64,000 nucleotides of DNA from a virus. Shown in pieces: positions 53,044 through 62,145 of this stretch. The position numbers were made by a program, and so were the translations under genes. Location: positions 20,983 to 84,982 of IMG/VR virus record IMGVR_UViG_3300025117_000056, one strand, 5' to 3'. How positions within the stretch are numbered: position 1 is the stretch's first letter; each line of letters starts with the position of its first letter. The notes beneath the pieces are model-generated. The model ran no database searches. It had not been told where the DNA came from and was given only the letters and a program-made list of their open reading frames with translations.

Positions 53044-53328
53044 ATGAATAATATAATAGATTTTCCTAAAATAAAACAATTACAAGAGGAACTAAATAAA
53101 TTACTAGAAAGCAATCCAGAAAGAAGGGAATATCAAGAGTGGTTAAATAAACAACTAGATAAATATGGTGATGGTTCTACTCCAGAAAGTAGACATAATA
53201 GAATGTTATTTTTTAATGAATTACTAAAGGATAAAATAAGATCTTTAAACAAAGCTTTGTTAGATTGTAAAGTAGATTTAGAAAAGATTAAGACTAAAAT
53301 AAAGGATATAGAAAATGATAGTAAATAA
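53044..53328 (+). CDS. Coiled-coil hypothetical protein
   Basis: 94 residues from the ATG at 53044, with GGAGATATAGAA from the repeat gene's end. Mostly a charged helix. Overlaps the next start by 14 bases. Unknown function. Confidence 0.6.
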   Translation: MNNIIDFPKIKQLQEELNKLLESNPERREYQEWLNKQLDKYGDGSTPESRHNRMLFFNELLKDKIRSLNKALLDCKVDLEKIKTKIKDIENDSK

Positions 53329-53581
53329 AAGGTATCACAGTCCTTTGTTATATAAAGTAAATAAACGAAACAACTATCAAGTCTGGTGTGCTATAGTTGA
53401 AGATAATATATTAAAGATTATGTCATACGAACAATCGTATAATAGATTTAATAAACGTAACTATATAAAAGAATATGATAACAAAGAAACTGCTATTAAT
53501 GATTTGAATAAACGTTATGAAGAAAAAAGAAAGAAAGGATTCAGAAATTGGAACGAAATAAACAAAGATATATCAACTTAG
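53315..53581 (+). CDS. Hypothetical basic protein
   Basis: 88 residues, Lys/Arg/Asn-rich with a strand pattern NYQVWCAIVEDNILKIMSY, reminiscent of small WGR-like domains but too weak to claim. Start has GGATATAGAAA upstream. Overlaps the next gene. Confidence 0.55.
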   Translation: MIVNKRYHSPLLYKVNKRNNYQVWCAIVEDNILKIMSYEQSYNRFNKRNYIKEYDNKETAINDLNKRYEEKRKKGFRNWNEINKDIST

Positions 53582-53820
53582 GTTGGTTTATATTACAAAG
53601 TAAATATTGTTATTACTTAGAAGTTAAGTTTAAACATTTAAATGATACAGAATATGATAAAATAGAGGATGAATATAAACAGTTAGCTAAAGATCTAGGG
53701 TTACCAATAAGTGCTTGTGATATGGTCGGTTTTGATTTAAATAGGGCAAGTTGTAGATTGGTTAAAGATAAACTAGAGCAAACAAAGAGTGTTGACTTTG
53801 GTTTATTAAATGAAGTATAA
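53548..53820 (+). CDS. Small protein resembling NAD-ligase domain Ia
   Basis: 90 residues with a TTG start (AAAGGATTCAGAAA upstream). CYYLEVKFKHLNDTEYDKIEDEY and then MVGFDLNRASCRLV resemble small phage proteins related to the NMN-binding domain Ia of NAD-dependent DNA ligases (YY-x-x-x-x-P-xx-xDxEYD). No ligase catalytic domain is present, so it cannot join DNA alone. The role is unknown. Confidence 0.55.
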   Translation: MERNKQRYINLGWFILQSKYCYYLEVKFKHLNDTEYDKIEDEYKQLAKDLGLPISACDMVGFDLNRASCRLVKDKLEQTKSVDFGLLNEV

Positions 53821-53868
53821 TTACTAAATATCACTTCTTGAACGAAGTGAAAGATAATTAGGTATAGT

Positions 53869-53925
53869 ATGATTTGGATTATATTTATTTGTTCAATATT
53901 ATTTTTTATGTGGTTAATAGGATAA
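53869..53925 (+). CDS. Tiny membrane peptide
   Basis: 18 residues (MIWIIFICSILFFMWLIG) with TAGGTATAGT upstream, in a gap before a repeat gene. Likely membrane; weak evidence because of its length. Confidence 0.3.
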   Translation: MIWIIFICSILFFMWLIG

Positions 53926-53940
53926 AAAAATGAGGCGTAT

Positions 53941-54480
53941 ATGACACAATATGAAAACGACTTAGCTTGGATTAAAGACAATGGTTGTAATTTACGTTAT
54001 ATTTACAATCAGACCGATGAGATTTGTTTAGCTGTTGTTAAACAAAACGGTAGAGCTTTGGAATATGTTAAACATCAGACAGAAGAAATATGTTTAGCTG
54101 CTGTTAAAGAGAATGGTACGGCTTTACAATTTGTTAAACATCAAACAGAAGAAATATGTTTAGCTGCGGTTATAGAGAATGGTTATGCTATATGTTGGGT
54201 TAAACATCAAACAGAAGAATTGTGTTTAATTGCTGTTAAAAAATATAGTGATGTTTTGCGTTTTGTTAAACATCAAACAGAAGAAATTTGTTTAGCTGCT
54301 GTTAAACAAGACGGTTATGCTTTGGAATATGTTAAACATCAAACTGATGAAATATGTTTAGCTGCTGTTAATCAATATGGTAATGCTTTGAAATATGTTA
54401 AACCAGAGATTAAAACGGAAGAATTTTTATTACGATGTTTAGAAACTAATATAGCTTGTATAAAATATATGGAGATATAG
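53941..54480 (+). CDS. DUF4116-like repeat protein, copy 3
   Basis: 179 residues, six repeat units between MTQYENDLAWIKD and KPEIKTEEFLLRCLE. The first 227 bases match copy 2 except one base, and the last 215 bases (from about 54266) match the end of copy 4. The 3' end carries the ribosome site of the exonuclease gene. Confidence 0.85.
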   Translation: MTQYENDLAWIKDNGCNLRYIYNQTDEICLAVVKQNGRALEYVKHQTEEICLAAVKENGTALQFVKHQTEEICLAAVIENGYAICWVKHQTEELCLIAVKKYSDVLRFVKHQTEEICLAAVKQDGYALEYVKHQTDEICLAAVNQYGNALKYVKPEIKTEEFLLRCLETNIACIKYMEI

Positions 54481-54482
54481 AA

Positions 54483-55532
54483 ATGAAGATATCTTGGAGT
54501 AGAATAGAGAAGTATTTAACTTGTCCTAAATACTATTATTACTATTACATTTGTGGTTATAGAGACACAACAATTAGTTCAGCTTTATTCTTTGGTACTA
54601 GTTTGGGTACAACTTGGCAACAAATACTTTTAACTAAAAAAGAACAGCTAACAGAAGAAGAAAAAAAGATAATCAACATTAATCCGTATATCTTTTTTGA
54701 TAATTTATATAAAACAGTTAAGATAAATGATAACATTTACGATTTAGAAGATTGTATGTATGCTCGGTATTTTAAAAGTGATTTTGATAGTGATATACTA
54801 AATACTGAGGATAATGAACGAATAACAACATATAAACAAAAGAATAACATAGAAGAAAGTTTATCTTTTGATATATTGTATCCTAAATATGAAACTTATT
54901 CAACTAATGAAAAAGAAACAAAGTTTATTAACTTCCTATTTTGGGTGTCAACAAGACGTAAAGCTTATATGTTAATCGATATTTATATAAAAGAAGTATT
55001 ACCTTTGGTTCATAAAGTACATAGAATTGAAGGTAAAATATCTATAGAAAATACTAATGGTGATGTTCTTGAAGGATTTCTAGACGTTGATGCAGACTTT
55101 GAATATCCTAAAGATAATGTACAAAGAGTAATATTAGACCATAAAACTAGTAGTGTTAAATATAGTTCTAATGCTATTTTAACAAAGCAACAGCTTGCTT
55201 TATATAGCTATTCTGAAGGAATTGAGACACAAGGGTATATAATTGGATTAAAAAAGATAAAGAAACCTAAAATTGGTACAAATAAAGGTAAATTACAAGC
55301 AGAAATACAAATATTAGTTGATAAAATATCAGAAGAAAGACAAGAAGAAGTTATAAAAGAAGCAGATTCTGTCTTACAAAAGATAAAGAAACAAGAGTTT
55401 GAAAAGGATTATAGTAAAGGTTGTTTAGTATTTGGTAAATCTTGTTGTTATAAACCTTTATGTCATAAAGGATGTAATCCTGATTATTTGTATATAAAAA
55501 AAGGTGAGAATATAAGCAAAAAATGGGAGTAA
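54483..55532 (+). CDS. Cas4/RecB-like PD-(D/E)XK exonuclease with a cysteine cluster
   Basis: 349 residues from the ATG at 54483. SWSRIEKYLTCPKYYYYYY at the N-terminus (C14) and a C-terminal cluster C-x-x-x-x-x-x-CC-x-x-x-x-C-x-x-x-C (about residues 315-333) suggest an iron-sulfur or zinc site as in Cas4 and AddB. The nuclease core has LEGFLDVDADF then VILDHKTSSVKY and QLALYSY, the D...(D/E)xK...QLxxY pattern. Probably a DNA end-processing nuclease acting with the Rad52-like protein at 58969. Confidence 0.85.
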   Translation: MKISWSRIEKYLTCPKYYYYYYICGYRDTTISSALFFGTSLGTTWQQILLTKKEQLTEEEKKIININPYIFFDNLYKTVKINDNIYDLEDCMYARYFKSDFDSDILNTEDNERITTYKQKNNIEESLSFDILYPKYETYSTNEKETKFINFLFWVSTRRKAYMLIDIYIKEVLPLVHKVHRIEGKISIENTNGDVLEGFLDVDADFEYPKDNVQRVILDHKTSSVKYSSNAILTKQQLALYSYSEGIETQGYIIGLKKIKKPKIGTNKGKLQAEIQILVDKISEERQEEVIKEADSVLQKIKKQEFEKDYSKGCLVFGKSCCYKPLCHKGCNPDYLYIKKGENISKKWE

Positions 55533-55614
55533 TTACCGAATGTAAATGGTGTATTATTACCGAATGTAATGAATTATCGTGAATGATTAGAATTAAATAT
55601 GGTGAGGTATATGT

Positions 55615-56550
55615 ATGACACAATATGAAAAAGATTTAGCTGCTGTTAAAGAAAATGGTAGAGCTTTGAAATATATTGAACATCAAACACCAGAATTATG
55701 TTTAACTGCTGTTAATCAAAATGGTTATGCTTTGAAATATGTTGAATATCAAACAGAAGAAATATGTTTAGCCGCTGTTAAGGAAAATAGTTATGCTTTG
55801 AAATATGTTAAACATCAGACTCCAGAACTTTGTATGATTGCTGTTAAAGAAGACGGTCTTACTTTATGTTTTGTTAAACAACAAACAGAAGAAATATGTT
55901 TAGCTGCTGTTAAACAGAATGGTTATGCTTTGGACTATGTTAAACATCAGACAGAAGAAATATACTTAGCCGCTGTTAAGCAAAATGGTTATGCTTTACA
56001 ATTGGTTAAACAACAAACTGATGAAATATGTTTAGCTGCTGTTAATCAATATGGTTATGCTTTACAATTGGTTAAACAACAAACTGATGAAATATGTTTA
56101 GCTGCTGTTAAACAAAATGGTTATGCTTTGAAATATGTTAAACATCAGACTCCAGAACTTTGTATGATTGCTGTTAAAGAAGACGGTCTTACTTTATGTT
56201 TTGTTAAACAACAAACAGAAGAAATATATTTAGCTGCTGTTAAAGAGAATGGTATGGCTTTACAATTTGTTAAACATCAAACAGAAGAAATATGTTTAGC
56301 TGCTGTTAAACAAGACGGTTATGCTTTGAAATATGTTAAACATCAAACAGAAGAAATTTGTTTAGCTGCTGTTAAACAAGACGGTTATGCTTTGGAATAT
56401 GTTAAACATCAAACTGATGAAATATGTTTAGCTGCTGTTAATCAATATGGTAATGCTTTGAAATATGTTAAACCAGAGATTAAAACGGAAGAATTTTTAT
56501 TACGATGTTTAGAAACTAATATAGCTTGTATAAAATATATGGAGATATAG
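55615..56550 (+). CDS. DUF4116-like repeat protein, copy 4 (12 units)
   Basis: 311 residues, the longest complete copy: cap MTQYEKDLAAVKE, twelve 22-residue units and the C-terminal cap KPEIKTEEFLLRCLE. It carries an internal duplication 330 bases (five units) apart, with 107 identical bases, and a tandem identical 66-base pair near 55985-56110. The last 215 bases are identical to copy 3. Same function question as copy 1. Confidence 0.85.
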   Translation: MTQYEKDLAAVKENGRALKYIEHQTPELCLTAVNQNGYALKYVEYQTEEICLAAVKENSYALKYVKHQTPELCMIAVKEDGLTLCFVKQQTEEICLAAVKQNGYALDYVKHQTEEIYLAAVKQNGYALQLVKQQTDEICLAAVNQYGYALQLVKQQTDEICLAAVKQNGYALKYVKHQTPELCMIAVKEDGLTLCFVKQQTEEIYLAAVKENGMALQFVKHQTEEICLAAVKQDGYALKYVKHQTEEICLAAVKQDGYALEYVKHQTDEICLAAVNQYGNALKYVKPEIKTEEFLLRCLETNIACIKYMEI

Positions 56551-56551
56551 T

Positions 56552-56869
56552 ATGCGTTATATTATAGTTTTTATTATATTTATAATACTAATATCATTAG
56601 ATACATCACAATCTAATTTAAAAAATCAATCTTGTTATCTAGGTTATGTTGTTAAACTAGAAAAACAAGAAAAGAAGTATATACTAAATATAAAACTTAA
56701 TAACGAAATCCAAGTATTAACCATTAATGAAAATAGTGATGTAAAATTCATTGATTTATTACAAAATGTTACAGGTAAAAATGTTTTAATTGGTATAAAA
56801 TATATGTATACTAATAATGAATATAGTGATAAACTTGAAAATGTTAAAATAATAAGGAGCAAGATATGA
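56552..56869 (+). CDS. Membrane-anchored or exported hypothetical protein
   Basis: 105 residues with an N-terminal hydrophobic helix (YIIVFIIFIILISL) and a beta-like exposed part. Start follows the repeat gene's stop with GGAGATATAGT. Unknown function. Confidence 0.65.
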   Translation: MRYIIVFIIFIILISLDTSQSNLKNQSCYLGYVVKLEKQEKKYILNIKLNNEIQVLTINENSDVKFIDLLQNVTGKNVLIGIKYMYTNNEYSDKLENVKIIRSKI

Positions 56870-57432
56870 GAAACTTTCCATTAGAAAAGGATAAAATAGA
56901 TAAAAACCAAATATGGACTATTAGTTCAAATGGAACACCAATGTATGTTTGTATTGGTAATGTTGATTCGTTTAATCTTTTATATAACTTACCTCAAAAT
57001 CTTTTAGATGAACTACTAGAATATGGTTGGTGTAATCAATATAATAGATTTCATTTTGAAACGTATAACTTTAAATTAAATGATACAATAAAAGATACTA
57101 ATACAAATACCCAATATGAAATATCCGATGTTACTATGAACATATGTAATAATATATTTGTTGCTAAATTATGGGATATAGACAATTTTAAGAGTATAGA
57201 AATGTCTTTAGGTGATTTAGAATATAATATAAGTAGTCAAGAATATGAAATTATAGAAAAGGAAGAAGATTTAGTATCTAAAGAAATTGATGATTTTTTT
57301 TCTGGTGTTGATGAAAAAAAGGAATTACCTTGTTCTATATATAATAAAGATTGTGAGATAGTAACTTCATATATGCCTGTATCTGGTAAATCCTTTAAAA
57401 TGTGTAGAACCCATAAGAAGGAGGTATTTTAA
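56866..57432 (+). CDS. Hypothetical protein with a C-terminal cysteine motif
   Basis: 188 residues, acidic, coupled to the previous gene and sharing its last base with the next. The C-terminus has CSIYNKDC and a late CRTHKKE. No family. Confidence 0.65.
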   Translation: MRNFPLEKDKIDKNQIWTISSNGTPMYVCIGNVDSFNLLYNLPQNLLDELLEYGWCNQYNRFHFETYNFKLNDTIKDTNTNTQYEISDVTMNICNNIFVAKLWDIDNFKSIEMSLGDLEYNISSQEYEIIEKEEDLVSKEIDDFFSGVDEKKELPCSIYNKDCEIVTSYMPVSGKSFKMCRTHKKEVF

Positions 57433-57755
57433 TGGAAAAATTTAAAATTGGTGATAAATTTAAATATAGAGATGATATATATTTCCAAATTATAAACATA
57501 GGTGTGTATGATAATGGTGATCCTAGATATAAACTTGAATGTTATGAACGTCAGTTAATATCGATAGACCATTGTGGTGATGAATGTTTATTGGTGTGTA
57601 AAAAAATTGTTAACTTTCCTTGGGAAAATGAGACTTGTAAAGAAATTAAAAATGAATGTGAACATCTTTGGTTTGAAACTATATCACCATTTTCGGGTAT
57701 AAAATGGAAAGATTGTAGTAAATGTGGTATGAAGTGGGAAGATTATCAAAAATAA
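57432..57755 (+). CDS. Hypothetical protein with a zinc-ribbon end
   Basis: 107 residues with a beta-rich start (KIGDKFKYRDDIYFQI) and a C-terminal zinc-binding pattern (CEHLWFETISPFSG, then CSKCGMKW). TAATG overlap with the previous gene and AAGGAGG upstream. Unknown function. Confidence 0.65.
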   Translation: MEKFKIGDKFKYRDDIYFQIINIGVYDNGDPRYKLECYERQLISIDHCGDECLLVCKKIVNFPWENETCKEIKNECEHLWFETISPFSGIKWKDCSKCGMKWEDYQK

Positions 57756-57771
57756 TATATGAGGGTATAAT

Positions 57772-58107
57772 ATGTATTTCTTAAAATTAGTAATGTCTTT
57801 TCTTTCATTTATTATATTATGTGTTATAATTACGAGTGTTTATATTTATCTTGAAGAAAGTAAAAAAACTAATTTATGTAAAATACTTGAAAAAGAATTT
57901 AATATAATATACAATGTATATGAATATAATAATATGTTTTGTAAACAAACAATATGTATAAGTCCATATCTTTATAGAAAAGATTATTTTAATAATTTAC
58001 AAGAGATAACTTTATCAGATACAACATTAGAATGTACCAAAAATATTTATGAAAAATTAAGAATTCAAAAAGAATATGAAAGTTATAAAATGGAGGTAAA
58101 ACAATGA
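57772..58107 (+). CDS. Membrane-anchored hypothetical protein
   Basis: 111 residues, N-terminal hydrophobic helix (LSFIILCVIITSVYIYL), then a Cys-containing exposed part. Overlaps the next gene by ATGA. Unknown function. Confidence 0.65.
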   Translation: MYFLKLVMSFLSFIILCVIITSVYIYLEESKKTNLCKILEKEFNIIYNVYEYNNMFCKQTICISPYLYRKDYFNNLQEITLSDTTLECTKNIYEKLRIQKEYESYKMEVKQ

Positions 58108-58541
58108 AAATTTTCGAACTAGCTAAAGAATTAGGTTTAAAAGGTCATGAGTTACTTAACTTGATCAAAGAAAACGACTATGGTTATACAGCAATTACAC
58201 AGACTTTAGATGTTGATGATGAAAATAAGTTTAGAAATGAATTTAAAGATGTTAAAAAAGAAGTAACAATTGAAGAAATAAAAGAAGAAGTAGATCCTGA
58301 GATAAAAGAACATGATAAAATTGAGATGGTTGGTATTTATTATGATTATAAAAGAAAGAAATATATACCAATAACAATGATTATATTACCAGAACAGTTT
58401 GAAACATTAAACGTTGTTAAAAATGGAGAATATAATACCATTTACAATGCTAAAAGTAAAATGGGAGAACTATCAACAAAGGCTAAGTTTTTTAATCCTA
58501 GTACATTAGAAAGACTTATAGATAAAAGGAGATTAAAATGA
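58104..58541 (+). CDS. Protein with an IF2 N-terminal-like domain
   Basis: 145 residues. The N-terminus (FELAKELGLKGHELLNLIKEND, then QTLDVDDENKFRNEF) resembles the small helical IF2_N domain of bacterial translation initiation factor 2. There is no GTPase domain. The remainder is charged with a beta part (KKYIPITMIILPEQFE). A role in translation or in binding another protein is speculative. Confidence 0.65.
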   Translation: MKIFELAKELGLKGHELLNLIKENDYGYTAITQTLDVDDENKFRNEFKDVKKEVTIEEIKEEVDPEIKEHDKIEMVGIYYDYKRKKYIPITMIILPEQFETLNVVKNGEYNTIYNAKSKMGELSTKAKFFNPSTLERLIDKRRLK

Positions 58542-58873
58542 TATTATTAAAAGAAGTATTTGATAAATTACCAGAAAAGGTGAGGAAGTTAATAACTGAA
58601 GAAAATGAAAAATATTGGGTAAATAGAAAAGGTAATATAAATCCATATATTACTAATATGGGATATTATCATGAATATCTTGGTTATAATGTATATTATG
58701 AGTTTTGTAAAAATATTGAAACATTAGAAGATGTTAAATTAATAACTCAAATTGATATACCTAAATTATTAAAATTAGAAAAAGAGAATGAAGAACTATA
58801 CAAATTAAAAAAAGAATATGATAATCTAAAGAAAAGTATAGAAGTTATAAAAGATCAATTTAATAAAGGATAA
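58538..58873 (+). CDS. Coiled-coil hypothetical protein
   Basis: 111 residues, a C-terminal charged coiled coil (about residues 75-110, LKLEKENEELYKLKKEYDN). Coupled to the preceding gene. Unknown function. Confidence 0.6.
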   Translation: MILLKEVFDKLPEKVRKLITEENEKYWVNRKGNINPYITNMGYYHEYLGYNVYYEFCKNIETLEDVKLITQIDIPKLLKLEKENEELYKLKKEYDNLKKSIEVIKDQFNKG

Positions 58874-58878
58874 TTGAA

Positions 58879-58959
58879 ATGATTAAGGAAATATTCACAT
58901 ACGTTTGGGTTAGTATATTTGTTATTTCGTTGATAATATTAATGTTAAATCTTAACTAA
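58879..58959 (+). CDS. Short membrane peptide
   Basis: 26 residues (YVWVSIFVISLIILML) with AAAGGATAATTG upstream. Likely membrane-inserted. Unknown function. Confidence 0.5.
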   Translation: MIKEIFTYVWVSIFVISLIILMLNLN

Positions 58960-58968
58960 GGAGTATAA

Positions 58969-59547
58969 ATGACAGAAAAAGAAATTTATGAAAAACTATC
59001 ATCACCTTTTCCATCAGAAGCTTTTCAGGTAGATTCTAGTAGAGGATTTGATTTATCTAGTTTAAAAGCTCAGTATATAGTTGAGCGTCTTAACGAAGTG
59101 CTTGGTATTGGTGGTTGGGATTTAGTTGGTGCTTATGAAAGAATTAAAGATGATATAATCTTTCAAGGTAAATTGTTCATAAGAATTGATGATAAAACTT
59201 ATGAACATGATGGGGTTGGACATTGTGGACCTAAGAAAAACGTTGGTGATCAATATAAATCTGCTAAAACTGATTGTCTTAGTAAAACAGCAAGTTGGTT
59301 TGGTGTTGGTAATGAATGTTTTAAAGGTTTAGTTGATCCTAAAACGATTAAGAAAGGAAATAATGTAACAAATTACACTCAAACAACAAAACCGAGTGTA
59401 AATAATTACAAAACAGAAGAAAAAAAGGAGGAAAAACAAGAAGAAATACCAACTTTCAGCAAGAAAAAGAAACAAATGGAAGAAAAAACAGTAGAAACTG
59501 TTAAAAATGAAGAAAATACAGCAGTAAAAAGTACAAGTAAATGGTGA
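58969..59547 (+). CDS. Rad52-like single-strand annealing protein
   Basis: 192 residues. RFDLSS-type start (RGFDLSSLKAQYIVERLN), LGIGGWDL, FQGKLFIRIDD and NVGDQYKSAKTDCLSKTASWFGVG match Rad52/Rad22/Sak-type annealing proteins of phages. The C-terminal 60 residues are Lys/Glu-rich and disordered. It anneals complementary single strands during phage recombination and pairs logically with the exonuclease at 54483. Confidence 0.85.
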   Translation: MTEKEIYEKLSSPFPSEAFQVDSSRGFDLSSLKAQYIVERLNEVLGIGGWDLVGAYERIKDDIIFQGKLFIRIDDKTYEHDGVGHCGPKKNVGDQYKSAKTDCLSKTASWFGVGNECFKGLVDPKTIKKGNNVTNYTQTTKPSVNNYKTEEKKEEKQEEIPTFSKKKKQMEEKTVETVKNEENTAVKSTSKW

Positions 59548-59553
59548 TAATAT

Positions 59554-59721
59554 ATGTTTAAACAAATCTTAATTGATGATATTTTATATTTAATTAATAG
59601 TAATGATGAATTAGTAACATATTGGGGTATTAATGGTGTTGGTCAAATACATATAGATCGAATATTTCCAATTTTAATTATAAATTTATTAACTAAGGAG
59701 AATTTATGGCTAGATATTTAA
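59554..59721 (+). CDS. Small hypothetical protein
   Basis: 55 residues, hydrophobic-rich, between the annealing protein and the next gene, which it overlaps by 16 bases. No family. Confidence 0.5.
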   Translation: MFKQILIDDILYLINSNDELVTYWGINGVGQIHIDRIFPILIINLLTKENLWLDI

Positions 59722-60002
59722 ATGTTGGTTCTATTACTAGAAGAAAAGGTAAAGAAGGCGGTGAAGTGTTACAATTTGAGTTAGACAATGTATCGTTATC
59801 TGAATTTATTGATTTGATAAAGGAACACGGTAAACGTTATTTAGGTGATATGAATAAAGAAGATATTAAAGCTGGACAAGAGTTGAAATGGGATGATCCT
59901 AAGAGAATACCAAGATTAACTTTTGGCGTCTTTGAACCAAAGACGACTAACGAAAATGTTCGTAAATTCGTAATGTTTAATATTTCGAAAAAAGTTGACT
60001 AA
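59706..60002 (+). CDS. Hypothetical protein of the replication region
   Basis: 98 residues, mixed strand/helix, with CTAAGGAGAATTT upstream. RYLNVGSITRRKGKEGG is basic and may bind nucleic acid. Next to recombination and replication genes; role unknown. Confidence 0.65.
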   Translation: MARYLNVGSITRRKGKEGGEVLQFELDNVSLSEFIDLIKEHGKRYLGDMNKEDIKAGQELKWDDPKRIPRLTFGVFEPKTTNENVRKFVMFNISKKVD

Positions 60003-60022
60003 ATAGGGTATCATATGTTATA

Positions 60023-60060
60023 AATAGGGTAGTGAAGAAATATCATTACCCTATTTTTTT
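60023..60060 (+). terminator. Strong rho-independent terminator
   Basis: A 13-base stem (60023-60035 with 60043-60055, one G-T pair) with a 7-base loop, followed by a run of T that overlaps the 3' arm and continues to 60060. It separates the small-gene operon from the primase-helicase gene. Confidence 0.9.
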
Positions 60061-60079
60061 GTAACCAATGAGGTTTTAA

Positions 60080-62113
60080 ATGGAAAAATTGTATTATAGA
60101 TTGTGTAAAGGTATGAATTCGAAAGGTAAACTCTATGCTATAGAAGACAATATGTATAACCATATTGATGATTATGAAAAGGATTGGTACTTTTCAACAT
60201 ATTTATATACCGAAGAACAAAGAAGAGAAATAGAAACTGAAATAGAAGAAGTTGATAAACAAGGTAACAAATATACAACAATTAGGGGTGTATCTGGTAT
60301 TACTGATGTTAAAACAAATAAGATGTGTTTTGACTTCGATAGTCATGATAACCTCGAATTAGCTCGTAAAGACACTTTAAAGCTAGTTGACAAACTTATT
60401 GGTGAAGGTATACCTAAGAAGGATATACAGCTCTGTTATAGCGGTTCTAAAGGCTTTGGTGTCATTATAGAGACAGACACATACTTTACTCCAGAAGAGA
60501 TTAAACGCACAGCATCATTCTTGACTACGGATTCTGAAACTTTTGATAGTAAAATGTATAACGCTAGTAGGATTTTTAGATGTCCACTAACGAAACATCC
60601 AGTAAGTGGGTTGTATAAGTATCCTTTAACTTATACCGAATTGAAAGATAAACATGCTAATGAAATAAAGGAATTAGCTAAAAGTAATGATATAGATCCT
60701 TTAGATTACCAAGACTATTTTGATGTTGTACAATTACCAGAAAAGATAGTACATTTAAAGAATATTAAACCTAAAGTTAGTGTTAGTGAAGTTGATAGAT
60801 TAGAAATGGTAACGAAACTAGATGATATTAACTTTTCAGAAAGACCTAGTTTTTTAACACCAGCAAAATATATGTTACATTTAGGTCACTTTCAAGAAGG
60901 TCAAAGAAGTCATTCAGCTATGATACTATGTTCAACATATAAAAAAGCTGGATTTAGTAAAACAGATTCTTATAGATTGCTTAAAAGTGTAATGGAGAGA
61001 CAATCAGAAATTAATAACGTTGATAGATTTCCAGATGAAGAATTGTGGAATAACGTAGTTTCTGTTGTATATGGTAGTAACTGGAACGGTGGTACTTATA
61101 ATAGTGATACTAGTGATTTGTTAGTTAAAACTAATTTATTACTTCCTGAATATTTAAGAGATACTAATAAAGGTAGTGGATTGGTTGACAATGATTATAT
61201 TTTTGGTCAATTTAAAAAATTCATGGATGAGATTGATAAAAATACACTAAGATTTGGTATTAAAGATTTAGATAATAAGGTTAAATTACTAACAGGTACA
61301 ACAGTTGGTGTTTTGGGTATACCATCATCAGGTAAAACCGCTTTAGGTATGAGTTTGTTGGCTAATAATTCTAAAGTTGGTGAACAATCTATATTTTATA
61401 GCTTAGATATGTCAATAAACATTATAGCTTATAGACAAGTTCAAGCTATAACTGGTTGGGATGATGATATGATTAAAAATACATATAAAACAAATCCTAA
61501 ACTATTCTTTGATAAATACAACGAATCTAAAGAAACTTTATTTAAAAACGTTACTTATTGTTTTAGACATGGAACAACACCAGCGGATATTCGCTCTGAT
61601 ATAGTTAATTATGAACAAAATACAGGAAAGAAGGTGAGGTTGGTGTTAATTGATTATCTTGAAAATGTTCAAAGTGGTTATACAGACCCAACTATAGGTT
61701 CTGGAGTTGTTGCACAAAGTTTATCAAATATTGCAGCAGAACTAAACGTTTTGATTGTTATATTACTTCAAACACAAAAAAATATACAACCAACAGAAGA
61801 AATAACATCAATGCGAAGCATTAAAGGGGCTTCAATAATTGAACAATCTCTTAGTGTTGCGATAGGTATAAGTCGTTTAGGACACTCATCAACTTATTCA
61901 GACTATGATACTAGTATGCAAGTTAATGTTATTAAGAATAGATTTGGTTCTCAATCTAGAGTTGATGTTGGGTGGTCTGGTAATTATGCTAAAATTAGAG
62001 ATCTTACACAAGAAGATAGGAAGAATATTTCTGAAATTATTAGATTGAAGAAAGAAGATGCTGAAGAAAGAGAAGAAGAAAGAAGACAAAATAGAGGAAA
62101 CGGTTGGGGTTAA
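60080..62113 (+). CDS. Primase-helicase (AEP primase fused to RecA-like helicase)
   Basis: 677 residues. The N-terminal part has FDFDSHD (D85, D87) and SGSKGFG (121-127), as in archaeo-eukaryotic-type primases. The C-terminal part has GIPSSGKT (Walker A, 413-420), LVLIDYLENV (Walker B near 521-530) and a later LLQTQKN, as in DnaB/RecA-like helicases. It would prime and unwind DNA at the phage fork. Gene directly follows a strong terminator, so its promoter is not obvious in the 20 bases before it. Confidence 0.85.
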   Translation: MEKLYYRLCKGMNSKGKLYAIEDNMYNHIDDYEKDWYFSTYLYTEEQRREIETEIEEVDKQGNKYTTIRGVSGITDVKTNKMCFDFDSHDNLELARKDTLKLVDKLIGEGIPKKDIQLCYSGSKGFGVIIETDTYFTPEEIKRTASFLTTDSETFDSKMYNASRIFRCPLTKHPVSGLYKYPLTYTELKDKHANEIKELAKSNDIDPLDYQDYFDVVQLPEKIVHLKNIKPKVSVSEVDRLEMVTKLDDINFSERPSFLTPAKYMLHLGHFQEGQRSHSAMILCSTYKKAGFSKTDSYRLLKSVMERQSEINNVDRFPDEELWNNVVSVVYGSNWNGGTYNSDTSDLLVKTNLLLPEYLRDTNKGSGLVDNDYIFGQFKKFMDEIDKNTLRFGIKDLDNKVKLLTGTTVGVLGIPSSGKTALGMSLLANNSKVGEQSIFYSLDMSINIIAYRQVQAITGWDDDMIKNTYKTNPKLFFDKYNESKETLFKNVTYCFRHGTTPADIRSDIVNYEQNTGKKVRLVLIDYLENVQSGYTDPTIGSGVVAQSLSNIAAELNVLIVILLQTQKNIQPTEEITSMRSIKGASIIEQSLSVAIGISRLGHSSTYSDYDTSMQVNVIKNRFGSQSRVDVGWSGNYAKIRDLTQEDRKNISEIIRLKKEDAEEREEERRQNRGNGWG

Positions 62114-62145
62114 AATATATAATTTTTTAAAAAAGGGATTAATTA

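Noticed and set aside
48659-56550. CRISPR-like repetition of short units
   Set aside because: The 66-base units are coding, in frame, contiguous and lack unique spacers; they are protein repeats.
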